A stretch of DNA of 64,000 nucleotides from Apostichopus japonicus (taxonomy: Eukaryota; Echinodermata; Holothuroidea; Aspidochirotida; Stichopodidae): the NCBI RefSeq assembly GCF_037975245.1, contig NC_092582.1, forward strand, positions 26,352,077 through 26,416,076, written 5' to 3'. The position numbers and the translations under genes were made by a program. Shown here one piece after another: positions 1 through 11,065 of this stretch. The notes beneath the pieces are model-generated. The model was given only the letters and a program-made list of their open reading frames with translations. It did no database searches and was not told where the DNA came from. The first letter of the stretch is position 1. Every line of letters starts with the position of its first letter.

Positions 1-2640
1 TGTCCTGGTTAAGTTTCAAACAATTAACCCGCATCCACCGGACTATATCTGAAAGGCATGCTTGGACCTTTAAAGATACATCATTCCAGGACTCAAGGGC
101 ACCAAAATTCAAATACAATTGCGTATCATCAGCATAACAGTGATGGTTGATGTTATGGCGCTGAATTATTTCTCCAACTGGACGGGTAAACATACAATAT
201 ATCAAAGGACCAAGTACAGATCCTTGTGGCACCCCAAATCTTAGCTGTTTCTCATCAGATATAACATTGTCAATTTGTATACATTGCATTCTGTCCCTAA
301 AATATGATTTAAACCATTTTAATGAGTTTGACGCAATTCCAAAAGTATGTTGGAGACGATTAAAAAAGATCTCATGATCAATAAGATCGAAGGCTGCCGA
401 TAGGTCCAACATGACCATCATTGTTTGGGACCTCTTGTCAAGAGCTGCGGCAATATCGTTATGTACTCTTAGTAAAGCTGACTCAGTTGAATGGTACTGG
501 CGATATGCAGATTGGAGATAATCATGCAAAGCATTGGCATTTAAGTGATGTTGAAGGCGTATTGCAACAACTTTTTCTAAAAGTTTGGATATAAAAGGTA
601 AATTTAATACAGGTCGGTAGTTTTTAAACACTTCTTTATTCATACCAGGCTTTTTGAGCAGTGGTTTAACAATAGAACGCTTAAAACAAGACGGCACCTT
701 TGATTCAATGAGTGATTGGTTTATGATGGCGGTTATAATTGGCAAGAGTGCATCGACACATTGCTCCAATAGCCAGGTAGGTATAGGATCCAAGTTGCAG
801 GACTTTGCTGGGGAGCTTGTAATTAGCTTCCGTACCTCTTCTTCGGTGGCAGGAGAGAAAGATTCTAGAGGACAACCACCAAAAATACTATCGTCTGCCA
901 TTATGTCTACACTGGCCGTGGCATCACAAGTATCATATTCCTCACGAATAGCTGCTACCTTGTTTATAAAGAACTCACCAATTTGATTAGCAAGACTTTC
1001 AACACATGTGTTTGATGGCAATGTGGCATCATTTGGTTCACCCATTAAGTCTTTGGTTAGACTGAAAAGTCGTCTTTGATCACTGCCACATTCCGCAATT
1101 TTGTTGCAATAATAGTTCCGTTTTTCTTGAACTAGAAGTTTATTAACAACTTTGCATTGGTTTCTATAAATTTGCCAGTGGACAGTAAGACGAGTCGTCC
1201 TCAATTTTCTTTCAGCCTTTCTTCGTTCATGTTTTGCATGTCTGAGTGTGTCTGTGAACCATGGGGTATTGGGTCGTAAAGTAATTGTCTTGGTACATTC
1301 TGGTGCATGGCGATCAACTAATTTGCTCAAATGATTAATGTAGGCAGCCACTAGCTCCTCAACCGACTGATTGACATTCATTAAGGTTTCACAATGTTTG
1401 ATGTCCTCGATAAAATCAGGAACATTGATATCACGAAACTTTCTGAACGTTGTAACTTTGCGAATGTGATCTGGTTTATGCGTATTGATGTTGAGACTTA
1501 CAGCGTAATGATCACAAGTCAAATTTCCATTCATATTACCGAGACATGCGTCAACAATAGATGGTGAACCATACAGTATGTCACTGTGTTCTCGGGTTAT
1601 CACTACATCCAGGGTATGTCCAGCACGATGAGTTGCACCAACGACATGTTGTTTTAAACCATGGACATTTAAAAGTCTAGAAAACTTCTGTGAATCAACA
1701 TCATTAGGGTTATCCAGGTGAAAGTTCAAATCACCAACGATGATCACACGATCTTTCATGGCTGTAATACTTTCTAGATAAAGTGCCCATTCATCAAAAA
1801 ATATAGAATTCTTGAATCCATTTTTAGAAGAGGGAGGGGGTCGGTAGATAACACTTAATGCAAATTGTAAATCACCAGTGCTGATACAGCAATCCATATG
1901 CTCAAAATGCGTGTAGAGATTATCCTTAGTCGAGGTGTTAATCTTTAGTGATAATCCAGATTTAAACAGCAACCCAATCCCTCCTCCAGTCTTTCCGGTG
2001 GAACGGGGGACATGCTCAAATTCATAACCCGTAGGGACAAGGTTACCTATTACAGAGCTGTCAGTCACATTTCCCAGCCATGTTTCAGTTAGTGCTAAAA
2101 TGTCAATATCATTCGATACAACAAAGTCAGAAACAGATATTGCTTTATTGCTGATGGAGCGAACATTTTGTAAGAACACTATTAGCGGCTTGGTATGCTG
2201 GTTATTGAACTTAAGTTTATGATACCTTTTTATGACATGTAAATTATTGCGGTGCGTTTTGATAGTTCTAACGTGGTTCACAAGCCTTGGTGTAATTACA
2301 GTTTGAATTTCATATTGCATATCATTATGGTATGTTTCTTTGAGTCCTGTAGGTAGCTGAATTAGATTGTTGGTAGGTAGCTGGATTAGATTGTTGAAAT
2401 TTATCCCTGATTGTTTACCCTCATTGATTTTGTTATTCCATTTAGCACAATCTCTATTTATAAGCACTGGTATGCATCTCCTGAATTTAATGCCAGCCTT
2501 TGTTCCTCTGCAAGTGGGTCTCCTGAATGGAGTAAATCATCTATTGTCCTTTTCCATGGCTGAAAGCCCACACAAGACTTAACAGATTTCTCTACAGCAA
2601 GAAGAAATTCTCTTGTGTGTTTAATGGTTACTGCATGCAT
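1..2640 (-). mobile_element. Non-LTR retrotransposon (L2/CR1-type LINE) ORF2, runs off left edge
   Basis: Reading the minus strand gives one frame open from about 2535 to base 1 (about 840 codons, no stop met). The order is: basic segment with CRGTKAG (about 2500); apurinic endonuclease motifs NVRSISNK, LALTETWLG, GDLNFHLDN and HRAGHTLDVV (about 2180-1560); a linker with TPWFTDTLRHAKHERRK; then reverse transcriptase with NYRPV, LDLSAAFDLIDHEI, GVPQGSVLGPLIYC and the catalytic YADDTQLYL (about 640-100). The end of the RT domain and the 3' end lie outside the window. A separate minus frame, 2640-2458, begins MHAVTIKHTREFLLAVEK, which looks like the usual start of such ORFs, so one frameshift near 2540-2460 probably breaks the 5' end. 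A 24-bp direct duplication at about 2345-2395 encodes NNLIQLPT twice. The element looks young. It copies itself through RNA by target-primed reverse transcription. The clade name is inferred from motifs only. Confidence 0.93.
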
Positions 2641-3159
2641 TTTCTTAACACTAGTAAGGATAGAGAGTTCAAGATTTTCTCACAAATATTTAGTGGTAAA
2701 TCCAAGTACAAAAGTCACAAAAATATGTCCATATTTAACAGAATAACAAACACAACAAATACTGAAAAACACAGCAACTTTCCAAACAATATAACACAGG
2801 TTATTCCCAAAACAATGAGGAGCACTTTTGTAGAGCTGCCATTAGATAGCGCTGCATACAGTCACAATTATATTGCATTTATAGTATCAACACGTCGACT
2901 ATACATACGCATATCACTAAGTATCTGCGTATACGTTTGTCCGTTGCACTGCACGATGGAAATAAATATTAAGTAATCGGATATATAGAGGTTTTTAGAT
3001 TGTCAATGCCACCAAACTTGGAAAAAGGTACTCAATTCAAAATAACCTGTGCTAATTTACTTGAAAGTGCGAACTTCAAGATCAAAAGTACATCTGTAGA
3101 TATAATAGGAAGGTGCTTGGAAGTTTATTAACATAAATCGTGTTTACTTTTACCCACAG
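2641..3159. other. Spacer between LINE and Ig gene exon
   Basis: No coding exon recognised. The stretch probably holds the 5' end of the minus-strand LINE and the intron before the first visible Ig exon. A pyrimidine-rich tract and AG precede the exon at 3160. I looked here for a signal-peptide exon and found none. Confidence 0.5.
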
Positions 3160-5832
3160 GCTGTGTTTGTGCGATTTGTCAGTCTCCTCAATATGTTGAA
3201 ATAGGAGGGAGTGCAGTATTAAAATGTGACTTTGATGTGAACACCCACAACGTTTACTGGTACAAGAATGTGTCTGATAGCATTCCTTTAATCAGATTTG
3301 AACAAGGGATCGTCCCACCAATTTCGGGCTCTGGCTTTGTTGATGCAAGCTACACTATCGGCAACAAAGGTTCTCTGATTATTTTTGATGTTTCAAAGAA
3401 TGAGGAGGGTACTTACAAAGTGCTGTCTTTCAACAAGAATTCCAGCAAATCAGAAATACACCTGGTTGTTGTATATGCACACGGTAAGATGATGTATTTG
3501 TCAGAGGGGTAGGCCTATGACCAAAGTTAGCACCTCAGTATTTCATAATTCTCCACATTATTTTAGTAATCACGAACACGTCATCTTGTGATTCTTCCGT
3601 CAGTATGCATGTGCGAAGTCCCTTTTTGAAGTTTACAATGACGTGGAAGGTGCAAATTTTTCTTCCAAATTCTTTTTTCAATCGCCAGACTACACGATGT
3701 TGGGGAATGATTCTTCTATATAGGAAAAATGACAAAAGTAACAATTAGTTTTGCACAAAAGAAAAGGAACAAGAACACAAATTATGAGTATATAAAAGCT
3801 AATATTAACGTCGTAAAACGAATCCCTTACTTATGATATACTTTGTTAATAATCCAGTTTTACTCTCTAAATACAGGTACTTGTGAAGGAGAGTTTCCAT
3901 TGATAAACTATTGTAAGGGCCAAACCACCTGTTTGGTAGATTTTGATAGTTTTCAACGTTTGGGTTGTTCCTTTGGATGTACAGAACCAGCTGTTGAACT
4001 GAGATGGTACATTAAACACGTAGGCTACAACGAGACAATATCAGTCAATGACACAGAGGAATCTAATGGAACATTAACCATCTTTATGTCAAGTATTGAA
4101 ATTAATAAATATATTGAAGAACCTCTAACTCAGCTTGTCTGCGAAGCAAGAGGAGCCGCCATAGGTACACGTGTCTTACAAGCTAGCATATTCATTGATA
4201 ACTCTGATGGCTGGGAGTCTAATGGCGGCAACACTAAATACTACCAAATAAACAGTCGAGCTATACTATTGTGTGGGGAGAATACGGAACCTTCTACCTT
4301 TATCTGGGAAAAAATAACTGGGAACAAGACAGAGGTTGTTATGTTTTATGACGGTGACAGACAACATTTACCTATTGGAAACTCACAGTGGTATGCTACT
4401 GAAAGAAGTACTCTAGTTGTGAAACAAGTAGATATAACATCTGAAGGAATATACAGATGTAAATTATATGATGGAGAGAACTATGGTGCTTATGAAATAA
4501 CATTGATCGTATTAGGTGAGCGGAATTTAATTACTTGGGCATATGTAGCATTTGATGAATATTATTGCGTTGATGAGTTGAAGAGGTATAGAGAAATGGC
4601 ATCATCATGAAGTTATAATATTCTGGCAAGAATTTTAATTTCAAGGATCGAATAAGGAATTATACCCATGATTAATTGCTACATATGTCAACATGTCAGT
4701 AGAACGCTACCATCAATTAACTAATCGTTTGTATATTTCCTGTTATTATTCAATCGACTTTGGTCTTGCTTTCTTCTATCAATAAAGCTTAAAGCATAGG
4801 CTTTGACCGATCGTTCAATCAATCCAGAATACAGGCTAAGGAAAATGGTATGGAGGTAGCTTATGTCATACTTCTTCTTTTGTGTTTATCTTCTATTATT
4901 AGTGAGAGGTCTGTTCACAAGCAGGGTTTTCCAATTGAGTTGTAAAACTGATTAAAAATGCCGTACTTCAAAAAAGCAGTTGAATCTAGGAAGAGGGAGG
5001 TGTACTAAAAACACTTATTTAACTACATTTATATTATGGAGACCACTTTGAGGAAAATATGTCTATTGTATTTACTCCCCTCTGATATGATGTCTATTGA
5101 GTGCCAAAAAATGTAGCTTTCACAAACGCTATATCTTTGTCTTTAGAAAAATATCGATTGAAGAATCCTGAAATAAAGAGTACTTCCATACATTTAACAC
5201 ATATATTGGAATTTGTTCGTTTTCTTTCAGTTTCTCCATCGCCACCTTTCCTACTGGTCGATGGTTGTCCACAAAATACACAACCTTGTATTGTTAACAT
5301 TAACAAGAATACTGCATACTTCAACTTAACATGTAAGGTCTACGAGGTCTATCCGCAGCCTACGTTACACATTGAAAACAATTTCCCACAAGGATTGGAA
5401 CTTCGGAGCCATACAAACTCTACCGATGGAAGAAACAATAGATACTCGGTCCGTACGTCTGCTGTGTTTCAATTATCTGAGTCTTTCAGCTATAGCGAGG
5501 ACATGTTCATAACATGTCGTGCTTTGGGTGTAGGGGCTTCCGCAATGAATTATCCGGAAAAGAAGATCAGAATATCCTACGGTAAGAGGCTGAAAAATAA
5601 ATTTAAGCCTGTTTCTATGAGTCGAATTTATTGATACTTCAGGCAAATGTACTGCACACTATATTTACATGCAAGTATATCAATGGTTGTTCGTAACAAA
5701 GTTATTTTAATTTCTTTTGCAGAAAGGTTCTCCGTGGACACAGGCACAAATTCGGCAGATTCCATCTATACAGGGAGTTTCATATCTTTTCCAATAACAG
5801 TAGTTTTGGTTTTCTTTGGTTTGTATTTTTAG
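3160..5832 (+). CDS. Immunoglobulin-superfamily cell-surface protein, 3' part, four exons, GPI-like tail
   Basis: Exons 3160-3483, 3877-4515, 5231-5581 and 5723-5832 all join in phase 1, the usual pattern for Ig-domain exons, with AG/GT borders (gtaagat, gtgagcg, gtaagag). Exon 1 encodes one V-like domain (LKCDF, VYWYK, EEGTYKV). It has the first Cys and the Trp, but the Cys expected in the YxC position is Lys-Val. Exon 2 encodes two domains: GCSFGC..LRWYI..LVCEARG and ILLCGE..FIWEK..SEGIYRCKL. Exon 3 encodes a fourth (NLTCKV..MFITCRALG). Exon 4 gives 35 residues ending in SFISFPITVVLVFFGLYF and stop, with no cytoplasmic tail. This suggests a GPI-anchor signal with a candidate omega site in GTNSADS; a bare membrane anchor is possible. 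At least eight NxS/T sequons are present. The start and signal peptide are missing, upstream or out of window. Likely an extracellular recognition or adhesion protein; ligand unknown. Confidence 0.8.
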
Positions 5833-5989
5833 CTTCTTTCTTTTGAGGAACTGAATGGAACCTATATTGTAGTTATGAATGGAACATATATTACAGTTCT
5901 GACCCGCCTACTGTTATGCAGTGTATCACAGTTTGGAGCTCACCTAAACGGAGTACAATTCACGTTTTGAAAACAGCCTGTGGATCAAT

Positions 5990-7265
5990 ATCGTCATATC
6001 GGTCTCCCCCTACAGGAACTTATTTATTAAAGACCTGTTTCGCAATTACCATTTGTGTCGAAACTAGTTGAAAGAGTCGTTGCAAACAGATAAAGTCACC
6101 ACCTAGCTGTAAATGCACTGCACGATACCTACCAGTCTGCCTACAGGCATCACCACTCAACGGAGTCCGCTCTTTTGAAGGTGCACAACGACATAGCAGT
6201 TTCACTTGATTCGAAGTTTAATGTGGCTCTTATCTTACTTGACTTGTCCTCTGCTTTCGATGTCATCGACCACCAAATTTTGTTTCAACGTCTGGGAAAA
6301 ACTTTTGGGGTTACACTAAATGCATTAAGCTGGTTTAAATCTTATATGACAGGAAGAAAGCAATGGGTCAAAATTGGCCAGACTTCGTCGACAGCTGTTC
6401 AGCTTAGCAGTGGCGTCCCACAAGGCTCAGTACTTGACCCCATCATTTATTGTATGTTCACCAAACCATTGTGTGAAATCATAAAGCGGCACCAAGTCAA
6501 CTACCACTGCTACGCCGATGATACGCAACTCTACTTACAGTTCGATCCCAAAATGCCATGGACAGAAATACAAGAAAAGTTGCAGGAATGTGTAAACAAT
6601 GTTGGGATGTGGTTGAGGAGAAACAAACTTATGTTAAATGATGTTAAAACGGAAATTATTATTTTTTCACCTAAAACCCAATTGAAAGACGATGTAACTC
6701 CGCACATAACAGTTGGGACCAATACCATTTATCCTGCATCTATTGTTAAGAATTTAGGAGTTTACTTTGACTCTCATCTTACCATGGAGACCCAAGTTAA
6801 TCATATTATCAAGTCTCGCTATTTCCATATTCGTAGTATAGGTAGAATAAGAGATTTCATTACAACTGATGCATGTAAAATACTGGTTCAATCCCTCGTT
6901 ACCTCTCGCTTCGAGTATTGCAATTCTTTACTATTTGGTATAACACAGTCTCTAACAAACCGCCTACAACGCACACAAAATTGTGCAGCTCGCCTTATAT
7001 CTAGAACTCCTCGTCGCAACCATATATCTCCTGTACTGTATGAACTACATTGGTTACCTGTACGATTTAGATCAAAATTTAAAATTCTTTTACTCACCTT
7101 TAAGGCTCTTAATCACTTGACCCCTGGTGCCTAGTTACATCACCAATGAGACCATACCTTATATTCCGCCTAGATCCTTACGCTCAATGAATAAAAATTT
7201 ACTTAGTGTGCCTTCTACCCGATCATCAACATTTGAATTTAAACAGTTATTGTTAAAGCATTAAA
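5990..7265 (+). mobile_element. 5'-truncated, degenerate L2/CR1-type LINE (RT half only)
   Basis: This is a plus-strand relative of the LINE at 1-2640. It begins inside the RT domain (RPVSQLPFVSKLVERVV), meets an in-frame TAA near 6104, and continues with HHHSTESALLKVHNDI, LLDLSSAFDVIDHQI, GVPQGSVLDPIIYC and YADDTQLYL. The longest open stretch, 6175-7134, ends at a TAG. A one-base shift restores the usual C-terminal segment (PSYIT...PPRSLRSMNK...FKQLLLKH) to a TAA at about 7264. Endonuclease and 5' part are absent, the normal result of incomplete reverse transcription. It sits just downstream of the Ig gene stop codon, possibly in its 3' UTR. Not functional. Confidence 0.92.
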
Positions 7266-7799
7266 TAATGTTGTCATAGTATAGCTAATAATATTTTGTA
7301 TATATCAAGTAATCCTTAAATACAAAGATCGGCTCTGTATAGTATATACTCTTCATTTTATTCTTTCAAGATTTATTTTAATGCGCCTTATAAATGATTC
7401 TACAGGTTTCATTTTATTCACATTTTCTTTATTTCTTTATATTCCGATATTTTCCATCCATTGATAACAATTATAAGGCTACATCTAATACTTGCTCTAA
7501 TTATTGTTATATTTAGTCATTAATTATTCGATTTCATTATACTTCATCCATTTATTAATTTTACTTTCTTTCAAGATTTATTTGCTTTCTTTCGTTCCTC
7601 CTATTTCTATGTTATGAATTAATCTTTGATATTACTCACGCGTAATACAGTGAATATTAGAAGAATATTGTTAAATGTTATCAAAATAACAATGACTGAC
7701 TGTCTACCGTTAAACCATTGATTAATGGTGCTGTTTGCTGATTAATGAACATTCATGATCTCTTCATTGTTATTCAGATTTTGTCGTATTTGCTTTAAC
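7266..7799. other. AT-rich non-coding stretch
   Basis: Follows the LINE stop. It is T-rich, with no exon or structured RNA seen. The first part may be the LINE 3' tail. Nothing else recognised. Confidence 0.4.
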
Positions 7800-10700
7800 G
7801 CAATTGGATATTATGAAGCCATAAAGGTTTACCAATATAACCCAAGCCCCATCTTGCAAAATTGAATATAATTACATAACTATACAAACACCGACTAACA
7901 TATAAATATGGAAGAAATTCTTGGTGGCGCTGCTCTAGTGGCGACACACTCGCACTAGTTCTCTCCAGTTTTTCCAGTTTTTCGTCCATTTTAATGTTCG
8001 TTTTGTATAATCGTCTACTTTCATACATACAAGATGAAGCCAATCGTCTGGATGACCATATTGGTCGTATTTCTTGGGACATTATCTCTTTGTTTTGGAG
8101 AAATCAGTGATTTTCAGTCGACCGCCGACAAGAAATATTCTACAGCCGAGCTCTACGCACTACGCAGCCAGCCTATACATAGTGAGTTACAACGTCTGTT
8201 CATTGACAATAGCATTCCCAAAGAAATTCGAAAACGGAAACGGGGTAAGGCAGGAGGTGTGAGGAAGAGGAACAGGCGATTGAAGCACAAACCCTACCTA
8301 CCATCTATCATAATGGGTAACGTAGAAATCATTCACCGAGACCTGGCTTACCGAACACCATACTGACTCCCATGCCTCGATAGAAGGATTCACACTATTA
8401 AGAGAGGATCGGACAACTCAATCCGGGAAAGGAAAAGGGGGTGGGTGTGCATATACGTGAATCAGAAGTGGTGCCACCCGAATAATGCCCATATTAAACG
8501 TCACTCATGTTCCCCCAATATCGAGATTTTAACTGTCACATGTCGCTCTTATTACTTGCCACGGGAGTTTTCTCACGTTATTATTCACACTGTCTATGTT
8601 CCACATCGCAATGTTGCCAAATCAGCGGCAATGGAACTCATTGACATTATTGATAAATTTGAAACCTCCGCGCCGGATGCTCTCACTATAATCAACGGTG
8701 ATTTTAACCATTGTAATCTCAGACGAAGCAGTGTGCATTATTATCAACAAGTCAAGTGTGCCACCCGCGAAGCTGCAACCCTGGACTTGCTCTATACAAA
8801 TGTGAAAGACGCTTATCTGTCCGTCCAACTTCCCAAACTCGGTAGAGCAGACCATAATCTGGTTAATCTGATGCCCAGATATCGACCCATCGTGAAGAGG
8901 GAGAATCCCCGTGTAATCCATGTACAACAATGGAACAATGACGCTGTTGATCATCTGCGGGCTGAGTTGGACAGTACAGACTGGGATATGTTTGTGGAGG
9001 CCAGCGCTGACCTGGATGAACTGACACGTACAATAAGTGATTACATATCTTTCTGTGTTGACAATACCATCCCTAAGAAGGAAGTCAAAGTTTTCCCAAA
9101 TAACAAACCGTGGATCACAAAGAAGGTGAAGAATATCATCAACAAGAAGAAGGGCCTATTCAAGAGGGGTGACTCGGGCGCACTGAGGGAGGTACAAAAG
9201 GAGCTTAAAAGAGTGATCGCCCAGGAGAAAGCCGCTTACCGGGACAAGATAGAGAAACTGTTCACAGACAATAACATGAAACGGGTCTGGGAGGGTATTC
9301 GCCTTATGAGTGGCTACAGTAATAACTCTAGTTCTCGCCACATACCAGAAATGAGCCATGATTATGCCAATGATTTGAATCACTTTTATAACCGTTTTGA
9401 CCAGCAAGATTTTACAGATGAATATAGTAAGCTTCAAACCTTATTGACAAATTATACTTGTGACGTAGTGGTGTCCGAGGGGGACGTTAGTCGGCAGTTT
9501 TCCAGGATAAACCCATCTAAGGCTGCTGGACCCGATAATGTCCAACCTAAGGTTTTGAAGCATTGTGCAATAGAGCTGGCTCACATTTTTACTGTAATTT
9601 ACAATTTGTCCTTCAAAACTGGGGAGGTGCCTTATCTATGGAAGCAATCCAGTATTATTCCATTGCCAAAATGTTCTGTCATCTCTCGTATGAACGACCT
9701 TCGCCCTGTAGCGTTAACTGCAGTGCCAATGAAGGTATGCGAGCGTTTATTCTTAAATCGTTTTAATCCTCTAGTTGCTCCATTTTTAGATCCTTTACAG
9801 TTTGCTTACAAGGCTAGCCGTAGTTGTGAAGATGCCATACTGCTACTTCTTCAATGCCTGTACTCACACTTAGAGCACCGTGGCAATTCTGCACGCGTGA
9901 TGTTCTTTGACTTCTCTTCTGCATTCAACACTATTCAGCCTCACAATCTTGCTACAAAGCTTATCAACATGGGCATCCCACATGGGTTTATTCACTGGAT
10001 TGTCAAGTATCTCACAAATCGCACCCAATTTGTCAAACTCGGTCCAAACTGTCGATCTAACATTATTACCTCCAACACCGGAGCGCCGCAAGGCACAGTT
10101 CTAGCTCCGTTTCTTTTCACCTTGTACACGTCTGACTGCAGATCCCAGGAGAAGATATGTCCCATCATCAAGTTTGCCGATGACACAACCATGGCTGGTC
10201 TCATTCGTGGTAATGATGATGGGGCATATCTCTGCCAGCTGCAGTCATTCGTTGACTATTGTGACAGTAACTTCTTGCAATTGAATATTTCTAAAACGAA
10301 GGAAATGATCATCGACTTCCGCCGTAATGCTGTTGAACCTCCTCCAGTCATGATCAAGGGTAAAGAAGTTGAAAGGGTTCACTCCTACAAGTATCTGGGT
10401 ATTCACCTCAACAATAGCTTATAACATGGGATGGTCACGTGGATGCCCTGGTTAAGAAGTTAAATACCAGGTTATATTGTCTCAGAAAGTTGTCCAAATT
10501 CAACGTACGTACCGATATAATGCAAATGTTTTATAATTCTATTATTTGCGGAGTTTGGAGATACTGTCTTATATGTTGGGGTGGGAATGTCACTAAAGTC
10601 GAGAAGGACCGTATCGATCACATAATTAGAAAAGCTGGGGGAGTCATTGGAGGTCAACAGCATACAGTCGACTCGGTGTACCAGTCACTGCTTCAAACAA

Positions 10701-11065
10701 AGCTAGATTCAGTTTGGAATGACTGTTGCCACCCCTTCACTGTTATCTTAATGACAATGTAATTAACAGAGGCAGTGGCAGACTGAGACAGCCGTACACG
10801 AGAACTAATCGCTATCGTAACTCGTTCACTCCCCGTGCAATCAAACTTTTCAATGTCAACTTACGTCGCTAGGCTGTTGCAATAATCTTTTATCCTGTCC
10901 TTGTCTTACTGTTTTTCATTCTCATTCTTTAATCTCCATCTGTATATAGATATATTCTGTTGTATTTTCCTATGCTCATTTATTTTTGTACTGTTTTGAA
11001 CTTTTATGTGCGAGACACTAATTTCCTTATTTGGAGCAATAAAGTTTTACTTACTTAAATCATTG
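7800..11065 (+). mobile_element. Rex1/CR1-like LINE, nearly full length but broken
   Basis: Three open pieces make one degraded element. 8034-8366 starts MKPIVWMTILVVFLGTLSLC, followed by the LINE-like segments STAELYALRSQ and RKRGKAGGVRKRNRR. At about 8325 the frame jumps from PSIIMGNV to, in another frame, FTETWLTEHHTDSHASIEGF, so about 40 codons of endonuclease are deleted. 8445-10424 carries the endonuclease end (INGDFNHCNL, RADHNLVNLMPRYRP) and the RT (KAAGPDNVQPKVL, FFDFSSAFNTIQPH, GAPQGTVLAPFLF, catalytic FADDTT, YKYLGIHL). Frameshifts at about 10424 and 10735 separate the C-terminal pieces, which end NSFTPRAIKLFNVNLRR at 10872. The 3' tail ends with an aataaag signal and ttacttactta near 11055. 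The 5' border is approximate. Clade is judged from motifs. Non-autonomous in this copy. Confidence 0.9.
8034..10872 (+). pseudogene. Endonuclease-reverse transcriptase ORF of the Rex1-like LINE, disrupted
   Basis: This is the coding part of the element at 7800-11065. It is read in three frames: 8034-8366, 8445-10424 (659 codons, intact RT catalytic core FADDTT) and 10439-10762, then a final short piece to the TAG at 10870-10872. The breaks are one deletion in the endonuclease plus at least two single-base shifts. The RT core keeps all motifs, so the copy is not old. The N-terminal 22 residues are hydrophobic and look like a secretion signal, which is odd for a LINE protein. Confidence 0.85.

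Noticed and set aside
2617..2976. 119-codon plus frame as the Ig gene signal-peptide exon
   Set aside because: The start is not hydrophobic, there is no phase-1 donor in a fitting place, and the sequence overlaps the LINE 5' region.
3535..3744. Minus-strand 69-codon frame in Ig gene intron
   Set aside because: No motif or splice context; lies in an intron of the opposite strand gene.
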